Assembly (NCBI RefSeq): GCF_022605725.1
Contig: NC_065551.1
Location: 31,062,001-31,126,000 of the forward strand
DNA length: 64,000 nt
DNA from: Anthonomus grandis grandis
Lineage: Eukaryota > Arthropoda > Insecta > Coleoptera > Curculionidae
Reading direction: 5' to 3'
The number at the start of each line of letters is the position of its first letter. The first letter of the stretch is position 1. Under the pieces are notes generated by a model. It was not told the DNA's origin. It searched no databases and worked only from the letters and a program-made list of their open reading frames with translations. The translations under genes and the position numbers were made by a program. Shown in pieces: positions 34,877 to 47,266 of this stretch.

Positions 34877-35948
34877 ATGGATCGTTTAACAGTCGAACAA
34901 CGTACTAAAATTATTAAATTGTTCTATAAAAATGGTGATCTCCCTGTGTCAACGTTTAGAGCTTTACGAGCTGATTAAGGTCGACATAATCGTCCTACAG
35001 AGCAAACAATTTCGAACACAGTAAGAAAATTTGAAGAGACTGGATCGGTTACTGATATTGTAAGGCACGTGAATCACCGTAACGTTCGTTCAGCTGAAAA
35101 TATCGCTGCTGTGGCTCAAAGTGTGGAGGAAGACCCAAATTTGTCAATTCCTCGGCGTGCTCAAAATTTGGGTTTGTCTTACGGCTCACTGTGGCGAGTT
35201 TTGCATTTGGATTTACAGCTCCATCCGTACAAAGTCCAACTCACTCAAGAATTTAAGCCTACAGACCCTGGACAACGCAGAACATTCGCTTGAACAACAA
35301 GCTGCTGATGTTCATACGAGCAGAATTTTCTTCAGTGATGAGGCTCATTTTACGCTGTCTGGCTACGTAAATAAACTGAATTGCCGCATATGGGGTTCTG
35401 AAAATCCTCAGGTGATCGTAGAAAGGCCTTTGCATCCCGAAAAAGTGACTGTATGGTGTGCATTATGGTCTGGTGGTGTCATTGGTCCGTATTTTTTTGA
35501 AAACAATCGTGGGAGAGCCTTAACAGTAAACTCTGAGCGGTATGGAAATATGTTGACCAATTATTTTTGGAGAAAAATCGAAGAAAAAGATCTGGAAGAC
35601 ATGTGGTTCCAGCAGGACGGGGCCACAAGTCACACAACACAGGCCAACCGAGCTCTTTTGCAAGAGAAGTTTCCAGAACGTTTAATTTCAAGATGAGGTG
35701 ATATCTATTGGCCCCCAAGATCCTGTGATCTCACACCTTCGGATTTTTTTTTGTGAAGTTATGCGAAGAATTGTGTCTACACCAATAACCCTCAAACTCT
35801 TCAACAACTTAAAGCCAACATTCGTGAAGTTCTAGCCGAGATATCACCTGAAATGTGCCGAAAAGTGATTGGAAATTTTTTTAAAAGGATCGAAGTTTGT
35901 CAGAGGTCCCGCGGTGGACATGTAAATGATATTGTGTTTCACATATAA
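34877..35948 (+). pseudogene. DD41D-type mariner transposase, nearly full length, broken
   Basis: The start is MDRLTVEQRTKIIKLFYKNG at 34877. It continues KFEETGSVTDIVRHVNHRNV, the helix-turn-helix linker IPRRAQNLGLSYGSLWRVLH, FFSDEAHFTLSGYVNKLNC (first Asp), VTVWCALWSGGVIGPYFFEN, WFQQDGATSHTTQANRALLQ (second Asp) and PPRSCDLTPSDFF (third Asp; 41 residues between the last two), ending GGHVNDIVFHI. Defects: TAA for Tyr at 34976-34978, a frameshift near 35292, TGA for Arg at 35694-35696 and TGA for Trp at 35754-35756. No TIRs were found around it. It is sister to the copy at 47267-48301. Confidence 0.88.
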
Positions 35949-36475
35949 TGGAATGATTCAATCTTTAAAACAAAATAAAAATTTCGTCTCCATCTGAATA
36001 TCTTGTGTGTTTTATTTACCTTTACTTTCCCAAGCATAAAATGGATATCCCTTTATATTGCTGCATTCTTCAGATATCAGATATATTCGGAGATATTATG
36101 AAGCATATTAAGTTTCGACTAGAATCAACCTAACTATTCAGAAGCCTTCCAAATTCCCTTGTTAATAGCCAACGTCAAAAACACATAAGGCAATGAAATG
36201 AAAGAAGACGAAGTTTGCTTGGATACCTGTTCTGCTGTAAGTCTTGATGTATGTGAAGGGTAACGTTAGGCATCCATTATTATTCTTTACAATAATATTT
36301 AAGAAGGGCAGTACCGACTCAGTTTCCAATCATTTGCATCGTGGACTTGATGGCCTAATATTATTAATGTGCTTGAGAAAGTTCGCTAGCTTTGTCCCAA
36401 ATAATAAATGTGCCATCGACATAGCGGTGATCTCTTTAAATTGCGTAAGAAACTGTTATTATTTAATTAATAAAT
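35949..36475. other. unassigned
   Basis: Flank of the transposase copy. No terminal repeat and no gene were identified. Confidence 0.35.
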
Positions 36476-36735
36476 TGTAACGATATTAGAAACGCCGAGA
36501 AACGGTATGCCACTTGCACGACGTCTCGCAGGCCCGCGAATCTTCCGAAATTATGGTCAGCTAAGTATATAAGGAGCCGTATCGGCGCTGATTCAGTACA
36601 ATGAAGTTCGGAATATTGGGGCGAGATTTAAATCAGACATAAAAAGTTGTAAATAAATACGGTAAAAATGAACATATCCAGTTGACTATTTTCGATTCTT
36701 TTAATTCACACCTAAGCGCTAAAACGCTTCAACAT
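36476..36735 (+). mobile_element. solo-LTR-like copy C
   Basis: TGTAACGATATTAGAAACGC at the start, then GCGAATCTTCCGAAATTATG, TATATAAGGAGCCG (36566), TTCAGTAC with A at 36595, GTTCGGAATATTGGGGCGAG, TAAATAAATACGG, and TTTTAATTCACACC near the end. It has the same order of landmarks as copies A and B. Confidence 0.6.
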
Positions 36736-37504
36736 GTATCAATACTGCAAACTTACTATATAAACTTTCGAAATCATTCAATATGTTATCCCTTTGAATA
36801 ACTGGGACAAATAAAACGCGCTTTCGCCTTTTACTGTTAAATTTCAATCAAGCCAAAAAAAGCACCTGATCCCAGAATAAAAACGGTCCATAAACTGGGA
36901 AGCGCTGGATTCAGTAAGGCTATTATTTCAGAGCTGCAAAGCATTATAAAAAGGAGAAGTACGAAAACGGTGATCAATTAAAAAGGTAATGGGCAATAAA
37001 TGTTGAAAAAATACATCGAAAGGGCCAGTTCGTAATCGAAATGTCACCTAATGAAAGATAAAATAAGGAAACCGATAAAGTACAAAATTATCATAGAAGA
37101 GATTGCGTTCGAAGACGTTTCCTTAAATATTTTGAGTTTAAATTAAGTTTTAACATTACCGGCTTTCTATTTATTCACATAATATACATTCTTTCTTTGA
37201 ATCAATAGTTCTTATCAAAAGCTTTTTTAATTTTTGCGTAAATTCAAGAAATATAAATGGAATTGCCATGTTTCAAAATAGTAGCATCTATATATTGCTG
37301 ACTTCGCAGTCTATTCAGAACTGCTTTTTCAATTATATATACTATAAAACACTTTTAATGTTAATTGATAGACTATGAGTCATAAAAATAATAATATAAT
37401 TTTGTAAATTTATTCTGGTGACCTCCCGGATAACCCGATCTTATTTCCATTAGCATTTGCCGGAGTATCATTATTTCGCGATAGTACGTTGTCATGTAAG
37501 CCAA
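36736..37504. other. unassigned
   Basis: AT-rich. The last 80 bp are a possible 5' UTR of the exon that follows. Confidence 0.35.
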
Positions 37505-37577
37505 ATGATTTTTAAATTATTATTAGTGTTCTTTGTATATTGTGGTGGGTTTTATAAAAATGGTATTATGAGTCAAG
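37505..37577 (+). CDS. candidate first exon encoding a signal peptide
   Basis: ATG at 37505 opens MIFKLLLVFFVYCGG followed by FYKNGIMSQ, with a short basic start and a hydrophobic core typical of a secretory signal. The exon ends at a strong donor (CAAG|GTAAGTATC) in phase 1. I found no downstream exon that joins it, so this may be the start of a small secreted-protein gene or a chance frame. Confidence 0.3.
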
Positions 37578-38684
37578 GTAAGTATCAAATACAAATTTGG
37601 TTGATGTTTGCACGTGTGACACACACATAACACGTATGACAAACATCGAATATGTTGAGCCTAATAACTAAGTTTCGATAAAGTCAATACCCTTATGGCT
37701 AATATATTACAAAAGAGTGAGTTTTCAAGATTAAAATATTCAAGAATTTCATTTTTTAAATGTATGTAAACCTCGATAAATGACTGCATTACTTCTGACC
37801 ACCTACAAATATTAAAAAGTTGCCTTATAGACAGATTTACGATTTTAACAAACAAAAATAAAACGTTCTCAAAAAGCCAACTAATTTAAAATGCTGGAAA
37901 CTGTTCTGACATTTTCGTATTTCAAAGGAGGATTTTTTTTATTGGGCTAACCGATAAATAAATCAGGAAGAAAAACCGGCCAAAATTAATGTGCTGACAA
38001 ATTTATAATTTGAGTGCGCTCCAATCCGGGTCTCCACTCTGTTTGCAGTATTGCAGTTTTGCTTGTTTTGATTTAAAATTTGCTGCTAAAGTGCATATTT
38101 TCCTATTAACGTATAAAAATAATATAAATCTGTTATTTTTCTATTGACCTTTTTTATCAACAACAGATTATATCTCTACGAGTATAATACTTTTTGTACG
38201 AGAATCAATTTAGTTTTGTTCAATATTTCTTTAAATAGTTAATTAGTTGATTAGTCTCGCATTGATTGTGGAATGAAGTTATTCATTGATCAAAGGAATA
38301 TATAGGATGGCATATATTTGGTTATAATGATAAAAAACGTTTTCAATAAAGTATACCGGGAAAATCAGAATATAATAGAGAACTCTTTTTAATTTATTTT
38401 GATACTAAAATTGTAAAGACAATTAAAACGTCTAGGAGACAAAACGAACAAAATTTGGAGAATATAGAGACTAAATAGAATTTAAATAAAACCCCTTGTC
38501 CTTAGATTAGTCTAGTAGTAGATTAGTCCCCTCCTAGAATTATTTATAAGATGTTAGTTAAGAAGCCTTAAGAGCTGAGGGCATTAATCGGTAACATTAC
38601 TACTTTTACCTGGCTTTAATAATAAATACATTCAGAGAATCAGTGTATCGTGATGAAGTTTTAAATGTCTTTAGTAATATTGAT
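37578..38684. other. unassigned
   Basis: No supportable feature; it would be intron if the preceding exon is real. Confidence 0.35.
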
Positions 38685-38729
38685 TTAGCAATTAGAGAAG
38701 TAAAAACTCAAACTTGTATAACTATGACG

Positions 38730-39420
38730 GTGATTGATAATCCTGGCTTCAGGAAGATGGTGGTGCCAAGGTAAGCAAGCGAAAAGAGTGGAAAGAGTTG
38801 AGGAGCGTTCCTGTATCACCATTAGATTAATGGTTTGTGGAAATGCCAATGGAGAACTTGTACCACCAATGGTTGTAAATAAAGCTTTGAATGTTGATGC
38901 CAATTGGATGCAAAGTGGATGAACAAAATATGCGAGCGGTTAGTTCGACATGAACTTATTCGAGCTTTTTCTGCCTTACGTCAAATCCACGAGAACCAAT
39001 GAGAACCAAGTGACAACCTGGAAAGCCACTTTTCACCAAGGGTGATAGATGCATGGGGTGCAAAGAACTTCTACATAACTCCCGTCCCATTATTCCCATG
39101 TATTCGCCACAATGAAAATAAAAATGGAAAGAGATTCTCGATCAGTGGAAAATGGAGTCTTGTTTTCAAGGCTATACGTGGACCTAAAGGATAATTTTCC
39201 GAGCCTACTGGATAGATTGTGTAAAGGGCTAGAGCAACTGGTTTGCATCCTGCAAATCCCGAAGAAGTTTGAAGCATATTAGTAGCAGTTTAGAACTTAT
39301 ACAATAGCTTGGTTAATTTGTTGGAAGAACCGTGGACAAGGGGTTTGGAAAAACCTTAAATAGGGAAAAAACAGAACCTAGAAATGATGCACTATTACAG
39401 ACCGTAATATTTCTGAAAAT
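38730..39420 (+). pseudogene. Tigger/pogo-like (DDE_1) transposase relic
   Basis: Plus-strand blocks in order: KRVERVEERSCITI then VMVCGNA-like MVCGNANGELVPPMVV (38790-38880), NVDANWMQSG, LFELFLPYVKSTRTNE, and SDNLESHFSPRVIDAWGAKN with ITPVPLFP (second catalytic Asp in the SDNLESH box, codon 39012-39014). Then WSLVFKAIRG and TGLHPANPEEV. These are the consecutive landmarks of the DDE_1 fold. Several frameshifts and stops are present, and the DNA-binding N-terminus is missing. Confidence 0.7.
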
Positions 39421-39689
39421 CTTCCAAACGTTCCTAAGGAATAATAAACTATTTCATGTTCTAACCCATTCATCTAACATTTTGCCATGCACACAGGAAC
39501 TCTCTACCAGGAATAGTAAGAGAGAAAGAAAGAACTTTTTTAAAAGCAATGAATATGCTAAAATCGCAGAACTGTGTAACCAACGGACAAACATATTTCT
39601 GGAAAAATTGCTCGGGAATCCAGGATTAAATTTCACGAAATAGGCTCTGTTCATAAGAAAAAGAGGCAACTTATAATTCTTGTACTATA

Positions 39690-40106
39690 TAAACATTACT
39701 GGGGCACATTGCGATGGATAGTGCTCTAAACTCAAGTGTCCAATATTTAAAAAAAAAATCAAACTTCTTCCCTTCCATAGGATTCGGTTAGTGCTAAATG
39801 AAGATGACGTTGATCGTCGCTTGCACTTTTGCAAACTTGTGATTGAACGAGCAATTAATGGTATTTTTCTATTTGTGCACTTTTATGAATGAAGTTTCAT
39901 TATAAATCATTCACCCAAGTGTAGTTACTGTCGTAAATTTTGAACTGAAATTAAATTGATTTGTACATTTTTCCATGTTTTTCAAAATAGTTAATCAAAT
40001 TTTCTCCCTCAGAAACAAATTTGACGTGTTTTTGGATCTTGCCAGAGAGTTCCTTCCCACCCTGTGCTGCATGCCTTGCTGTATATGTTTTCGATGGACG
40101 ACCCTG
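39690..40106 (+). pseudogene. mariner relic with surviving right terminus
   Basis: Around 39745-39930 the plus strand reads VQYLKKK, then RLVLNEDDVDRRLHFCKLVI. This matches ILKKNKFQ..LVQELNEDDFDRRVQICE of the mariner at 29087. The copy ends in GGACGACCCTG-TATA at 40106. Most of the catalytic region is deleted. Confidence 0.6.
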
Positions 40107-40273
40107 TATACTTCACATATTTCAATTAACGTAAAGCATTTATTATTTTCAAGTGGAACATAATATATTCTACATACGTTACTAGATATCTTTCAATTAG
40201 AATACCCTGAAATTTATTGACCTTAGTCCATAGTTAATAATGCCGTGTCGTAAATGTAAATGAAAATTATATA

Positions 40274-40330
40274 CAGGTTGGAGAATCGATCATTAGAGAG
40301 GTACTTAAAGGCGAAAGATGGCCACGCGCA
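40274..40330 (+). repeat. left end of the CAGGTTGGGGAATC TIR family
   Basis: CAGGTTGGAGAATCGATCAT followed by GAGAGGTACTTAAAGGCGAA, preceded by TATATA. It matches, inverted, the end at 48850-48882 over about 50 bp. The region to 40500 resembles that following the end at 63408. Confidence 0.7.
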
Positions 40331-41399
40331 CGTTACGTCGTTGTTTTACAATAAAACATCTGACTTTGACAGGGGAATGTATTACTTTTGAAGAAATATT
40401 TTGAAGGACAGATAAGAGGAAATGGTGTTGCCAATATTTTGGACAATGCCTAACTCTTAATTCTTATATAAGGCAATTTATGTTCTTAACATGCACACCA
40501 ATATTTTCAAGCAAACCATTGAAAGTATCATGTTTACTCGCAGAAGTATCGCGTTTTCAATAAAAGCCACAAAATGATTAGCCACTGGAAAAATCAACGG
40601 TCGGTAATTTCGTTAAAGTTAGTAATAAAAAAATAATAGTTTGAATAAATTTGTAAACATTCAAAATTAACACAACATATTAAATGAAATACTCCAAGTA
40701 TAAATTTCATAAATTAATACAAAAGTGGTCAAATGGAACGTCAAATAAGATTGACGAATATTACATTTGGGCTGTTTGCTATTTACGGTTTAGTAAGTTT
40801 TGAGAGGCGTATGTTATTATATCCAGACCGATATGTGTCATAAATTAAAGGACGTACATATTGTGTTATTTATTTTGGGAATATTTGAGATTTATGGTTA
40901 TAATTTATATATTTGTGGGCTGTTTACTATACTATTATTGTTTAATAAGTTTAATCAACAAACAGTTATCAATACGAAGAAAAACTTTAGTACATTTAAA
41001 ATTTGGTGAATAACAAGCCATAGATATAAAACTATTGATTTAACCTAATTTAATTGGGATTTATCAAATATTTTGATTGAACAAGAAGTAAATGATTATA
41101 TTTATTTACTAGTTTATTGAGAAACCCTTGATTTAAAAACAACTTTTGATATTTTGGATCCGTTAATTCCAAGAAATTGTTCATAGCTTTTTTAGAGATG
41201 TTATATCCAGGTATCATCCAATCAGGTATGAATAGGTTATCTAATTTGAGGCTAAATTTACAGGGTGTTAAAAAAATTAAGGTGCTTTAGTAAAATCTTA
41301 TTTTACGATATTTTTTTATAGTTGGCCTACTTTGGCCAAGATTGTGGAATGGCATGTTAAGGTGAAGATGGTTTCATTCTTAAATAGGCTTGGCCTGTT
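40331..41399. other. unassigned
   Basis: Apart from TACAGGGTG at 41260-41268, which could be a solitary transposon end, nothing was recognised. Confidence 0.35.
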
Positions 41400-41820
41400 A
41401 TGTTTTCAACAGTTTAGCTTTTGTAAATATATATGTGTACAGAAAATGCTACCTTTATTTTTCTATATCTCCTCTATAACAGTCTAAACACTGGTGAGGT
41501 TGCAGCAGCAGTACTCTGTGACTTGTCAAAGGCATTTGACTGCGTGAGCGTGAACGTATATAAATATAGGTATACCGCAGGGATTAGTGCTGATTCTCTA
41601 CTTTTCATAATTTACTTGAAATATCTTTCACAATTACAGATATCTGATTACATATTTACATAGTTTGCCGATAATACCGCTATCCTTTGGCATAACTGAG
41701 ATGCTGCTCAAATGGATGCTAATATAAGAACAGATTTGTTGAACTTAGAAAAGTTGAAAATAGAAGACTGGTGTGACGCAAATATCCTTAATTTTAAATG
41801 TAATAACTAATAACATTTCA
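41400..41820 (+). pseudogene. LINE reverse transcriptase fragment
   Basis: VAAAVLCDLSKAFDCVSVN (41497-41555) is the LxDLSKAFD box. It is followed, after a deletion, by GISADSLLFIIYLKYLS (G-x-x-x-x-S-x-LLFxIYxNDL box). The degenerate FADNTAILWHN (YADD box) follows, and then WCDANILNFKCNN. It fits Jockey/R1-like elements, with stops and deletions. Confidence 0.7.
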
Positions 41821-42710
41821 GGTAATAACTTCATTTGAACAATGAACTTATTACCATGCGATCCTTTAGTAGGTTTCTGGAACTCAAAAGCAAATTTTTA
41901 CATTTGAACAATATATTGGAAATGCGTGTAAAAAAGTTTAATTCGGCTGTTATGCCCTACGAGTTATTATTACCAATCCAAACTTTCTAATTTCCAGATA
42001 TGTATATATTATAATAGGATAGCTAATTCATGGTTATGCCTAGACATAGGCATTTGTGATTCTAAGTTCGTCATATTTATTTATAAGGCTTCCATGAAAT
42101 TCAAGTTTAATGATGTATTTAAAAAGAAGTATTTTCTTATGTTTAGAGCCTCATTTAATTATTATAAATTTATTTAAAAAAATATCTACTTAAGTAGGTC
42201 CTCTCAATGAAATATTGAAATTGTTTAGTTATTTATTTCATTTACTTGTAAACTCTATTGCTTAAATTATAAATCAGTTAAGCCTTAAAGTAGATAAATT
42301 GAATAACCTAATAAGGATAAGTGATTTTTTGATAGTTTCTGGTAAATATCTTTCGTTATCCTTAAAACGAGGAAAAAAAAGGGATAAACTGAACATTTAT
42401 TATTCAGAGAGAGAGACGCATCAAGGAGCTGACCCTTGCTCCTAATATGTCTACTTTAGTTAAGAGCCTACGAATAAATTTACTATACTGGTACAAATCC
42501 TAAAAAATAAATCTATGTGATAAACGTTCCGAATCTTACCCAGATTATTAAAAACATAATAACAATTATATGTTTTTATTTATTGACATAACCTGCCTTG
42601 TGTAGTTTATGTCAATAAATCAGGAAATTTATCTAAATTGTTTGTAAATATAAATGAATATTGTTATATAACCAAGAGAAGCGGTATTATTACATTTTTG
42701 CTCTTTATGT
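41821..42710. other. unassigned
   Basis: AT-rich sequence without a supportable feature. Confidence 0.35.
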
Positions 42711-42985
42711 AGGTGTGAATTAAAACACTCAATGCATAAAAATAATCAACTGATTTATTACATGCGTACACACTAAATAGAATGATATAAGATTTACAAG
42801 AAACAATTACTTATACTGTATTTGTATCTTCCGATTTAAAAGTCGCGCCAATATTCAGACAGACTAAGCCTCCTAGCGGACAGAGTATACCATTGTTCCG
42901 GAAGATTCGATAACTTTCCACGTATCTCCAGAGATGTCGCGCGGTGTACGTCGACGCGTGTTAAGATTAACATCTTTCTCTTTCT
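42711..42985 (-). mobile_element. solo-LTR-like copy D (reverse orientation)
   Basis: The reverse complement reads GCGCGACATCTC, CGAATCTTCCGGAACAATGG, GAATATTGGCGCGACTTTTA, AATACAGTATAAGTAAT, TAATAAATCAGTTGA and TTTTAATTCACACC. This is the same order as copies A-C, but the TATA box is decayed. Confidence 0.55.
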
Positions 42986-45348
42986 TATTTCTGGTAGCCG
43001 TCGGACAAACTCAAATTCTATTTTATTAATTAGCTGTTTAATGTCGTTATTAAATTTTAAATTGTTAGTTCTATCCTGCAGAATTGTGGTTTTATCCTTT
43101 TAGAGTAGCTCCAAATTTCATTAAGAAGGGATTTACGTTAAACATTAAAAAAAAACAAAAAAAAATGTGCAGGAAAGTACCCAAGAGGGCAACGCTATAA
43201 TATAAATATCCATCCATCACTATAACTTTAACCCTCTATCGAGAGCGGCATTCGCCCTTATTTTTTAAAATGGGCTTTTTTATTTCTTTAGATTGTGATA
43301 CATATTTTGAAAGGCCATTCAATTTTCTTTTAATTGGTTTTTAATTCGCTTCGTTTCTTTTAGATATAAGCTTATGGGTTGCCGAGAAAGTTAATTTAAC
43401 TTTATTGATTAGTACTTATGTTTTACATTATTAATTGTTCCAAATGTCTCGTTCACTTTCATAAGGTAGCACAGCAACTGTTCAAAAAGGAATATTGGGT
43501 ATAATTTGATAAATTTTATTAATGATGCAGTTAATCTTGGTATAGGTTTTCGATTTAAAAATGTCTCCACAAAAAGAAATCAAGGGGAGAAAAATATTCT
43601 TTTTCTTTTAATCCATCTACTAGGAAACTTTTAAATCAGAAAATGTTATTCAGCCTGAATCAAGTGCATCCCTAATACGCGTATTTTTAGGCTACAAAAA
43701 GGAGTTGTTTTATTCACTGAGACCTAAGTAAGGCCTCCCCGTCAAAAATTCCGAAAAAAAAAATATATTCACATTTGAATCTTCTTTTTCACTTTCATAG
43801 CTGCGGTATGAAATACGAACATACTGGGGTAATTCTCAGTGAGGCTGTTTTGGTCTAAGGAACTTTGGCTAATCCGACCACTTTCTGCGCGATTCCTATT
43901 GCTTCTGTACGTGAGTATAGGTCGTAGACTTCTTCTTTAACTTATCTGGTCTAGTTACCGAATTTAGTGATATTAGATTAGAGAATAGAATCACTGGCAA
44001 GAAATAGGCAAGGAACAACCATGTGTTGGTAATGAGTGATGCAGAAGTCAACGTACCAGTTACTATCTCCTTGTGTACCAAAGCAGAAACAAGTATGTAT
44101 ATTGTCAAGCTAATGCTATGATAGTAATAGAAACGTTCATAAAGATATATTCAATTAATCGCGAAAAATGCAATTTTAATTTAATTCGGTAATATTTTAT
44201 TTAACTAAGTTTATTTTTTTCTGGAGTACTGTTTAAAAGTACCTTTCAAGAGCTTTCAAGTAAGGTCTCATAAGCAGGGGGTTACCACTTAAGATTATAA
44301 AGTTGGAGTGGCTGGAGTTCAAGGGCTAATAAGGAGGATCAAATTTAGTATTATATTATTTTCTTTTCCTTCCCTTATATCGAAATTGTATTCAGCGATT
44401 TTTTATTATTTTCAATTAATGTTATATTACTAGTTTCAGTTCCATTTAGGGTATTATATCAATTATTTGTAAATGAACAAACAATTTTGAACCACTAATA
44501 AAAGATTATTCAATTTCATTCATTTTTCAGCAGAAAACAAGCAGAAAAAATATTGAAATTTGGCACCAATATATAACTCATTAAATCCTTTAACAATAGT
44601 TACTGAAAAAAATGGGGTTGCCATTTAAAAAAAATTATCGATGACGTCATATATCACAATTAAGACACTCTGTATAAATTTTTTTTATATTAGAATAAAG
44701 GTAATTTAAAATACTAGTCGACGTGTCCGAGCATATTTCCGAAAAAAAAAACACCTTTAATTTAGTGAATTTATTCCAAGTTATCGCACTGTATTTAATG
44801 AAAATCGCTATAGGGAATATATCTGTAGAATTGATATTTGAAATATAAAACAGGTTTCGACTAAAGTACCGATAAAATGCTGTATTTTAACAGCGTCTTG
44901 TTTAAAATAATTTATCTTATCTAAAAGCGAGAGTTTGTGGTTCCATATATAGTCGGATTCACGTCTAAAGGAACCGCGGTCAGGTACAATTATTTAAATA
45001 TATATTCAAAAATCACGATATTACTTTTTTCTAATAAGATAATTAGATCACTAAAAACAAAATTGGACAGGACGCATTATTTTTCTGGTAAAATGCAATA
45101 CTCGATTCACATATTTTATATAATTCGTATATTTCGTATATTCGTATATGGCATATTTTATATAATTGTGCTTCATTTTCAAAGTTTTTAAGTCTCAAAA
45201 ATTAGACTCTTTTCTCATATTCTCATATAGGTCCTAAAATCAACATTAACGATCATGAAAATTTAATAAATACTTTAAGTAATGAAAAATCTGCACTGAA
45301 CCGAATTGTTATTCCATAGTGACATCAGTTATCACGATCGGCTCTATA
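42986..45348. other. unassigned, with a small membrane-like ORF and a TIR scrap
   Basis: A 70-codon minus-strand frame at 43896-44108 contains LITNTWLFLAYFLPVILFSN, a likely membrane helix. No family or splice partner was identified. At 44718-44746 GTCGACGTGTCCGAGCATAT then TTCCGAAAAAA resembles an internal part of the mariner TIRs, also seen at 1137-1165. Confidence 0.35.
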
Positions 45349-45620
45349 CAGGTTGGGGAATTGAAGATTACACATTAATGAGCGGGCGCCTCTGCTGGTC
45401 GGATACATTTATGAGAATTTAATTTTTGTTATTATACATCTATGTCCCTTTGAGAATAATGGAATATTTCGAGTCTGACTGATAGGTATTTGCTTTTTGT
45501 ATTTTTTACAGAATAAAAGTAATACAAACGGCATGCCTCATTTTGCTGTGTGACTGTACGCCGCACTATCTGAATTTTAAGGCGTTATTATTTTATTCGC
45601 GACCTATTATGGCTATATAT
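45349..45620 (+). repeat. 5' part of a CAGGTTGGGGAAT TIR element, sister of 6036-6655
   Basis: CAGGTTGGGGAATTGAAGAT followed by TACAC. From 45477 CTGATAGGTATTTGCT, GCATGCCTCATTTTGCTGTG and CTGAATTTTAAGGCGTTATT align with 6098-6215 of the 620-bp element. The right end is missing. Confidence 0.65.
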
Positions 45621-45849
45621 ACCCCTTCCGAAAGAGTGCTAAATTATTAGATGATTTTATGGAGCCAATTCGGCAGTACAATGTAGGGATTTATTGTCAA
45701 TTCCATTTGAAAATAGACCGGTTCCTTACGAAACAACAACTTTATATGTAGTTTTGAGTTCCAAGACATCCCTTTGTCTTCAAAATTATAATAAATGACA
45801 CACTAAAGTGCAAGAAACTGTAAAGGGCAAAACACATACAATATTCTCA

Positions 45850-47200
45850 ATATACACATACAATATTCGCTCTTTGATAAAATTACGCCATTAAGCTCTT
45901 AATAAATTCAAAGCAACTAAAAATCCGCATCTTTGGGAATACTACAAAGATCTTTGCAATCTGACAATCTCTGCTATAATAGCTGAAAAAAATGCGTATT
46001 TAAGGACGACTTTTCGACAGAGCAGCACTAAACAAAAATGGCAATATAATTAAAAATAATGTAATGTAACAATATTCCTGAACACCTGTCTGACGTAGAG
46101 GAACTAAATAACTATTTTTATTCTAATTATACAAAAAAATTATCAAGAAACCTTGATATATTTCCTAAATAGCACAATAACACAAATTTGTTTTTATTTA
46201 ATACTGTAAACGATATGGATATATAAAGATAATTGAAAATGTTATATCAAATGCAACCGACTGAGACCAGTTAATTATCATTGTTTAAGTTGTGGTGTGT
46301 TTCCATAAAGTTGCATAAAGCAAATGTGATCCATTGGTCTAACTATAGCCACCCTAGGGAATTTAAAGATCTTCGTTATTTCTATTTTACCTTTTTATCT
46401 AAGATTATGGAAAAAGTTATGCAAATTCTAATTAATGCTTTCGTAAATAATAAAAACAATTTACCTAAAAAGCAATCGGGCTTAAGGCAGGAGCATAGCT
46501 ATGAGGCTTGTCTTCAGTATTGTGATTATTACATGTATGCGGACCATATTCAATTAATTTTGAATTTTAATGTTTCCAAAGTACAGAAAGTTAACATAAA
46601 TATAAACAGTGACCTTACGAGGGTATCAGGAGTGTTAAGTAATCATTGAGACTTAACCCTATATACAAAATCCATTGCAGTTTTCTTTGCCGGTGATAGT
46701 CATCGGTCAAATATATTAAATAATTTAATTTTAAAAATTGGCAACGAATCTGGGTCTAATAATAGATCATAAATTACGCTTTAAAGAACTTATAACCTTA
46801 AAACTTAGAATAGCTTATTCAACTTTAAAAATGTTATATTCACCATATTTGTGACACAATATAAGAACGTGTCTCGATATTGTAACTAAACGACGCATTG
46901 ATCTTACAAAACTCTTTTTTAAGATTCATATTTGGCATCCGAAGACATTTCATTAAATTTTTCTACAAAATCTTAGCAAATTGTTGCCCTGTTCTGATGT
47001 TGTAAACATTGGACAAAGATATCTTGTTGATATTCCAAAGCAAAATAAAGAAATTTTTAAATGTTCGTTTTCTTATAATGCGGTCAGCAGTCTTGGATTT
47101 GGTTCCATCTGTGGGATCCATTTAAGGGTATTATCTGGAAAAATATTGCTTATATCTAATACAGGGTCTACCAATAAGAATGATATAGGTTTAAATTGCT
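45850..47200 (+). pseudogene. Jockey/CR1-like LINE ORF2 fragment
   Basis: From about 46375: FTFLSKIMEKVMQILINAFV, then NNLPKKQSGLRQEHSYEACL (the QSGFR box). A direct jump, indicating a deletion, leads to YYMYADHIQLI (YADD box, second D changed to H). Next come DLTRVSG, LGLIIDHKLRFKE, LRIAYSTLKMLY and, near the end, VDIPKQNKEIFKCSFSYNAV (the F-x-x-SFSYNAxxLWN tail). The block order is that of a complete LINE RT with the catalytic core deleted. Stops are present. Confidence 0.75.
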
Positions 47201-47266
47201 AAAAAATAAGAACGAATTGGTTAATTTCTATGATTGATGTTTCATGTTGTAGTTTATTATGTAACA

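Noticed and set aside
35479..35718. 79-codon minus-strand ORF
   Set aside because: Antisense shadow of the transposase at 34877-35948.
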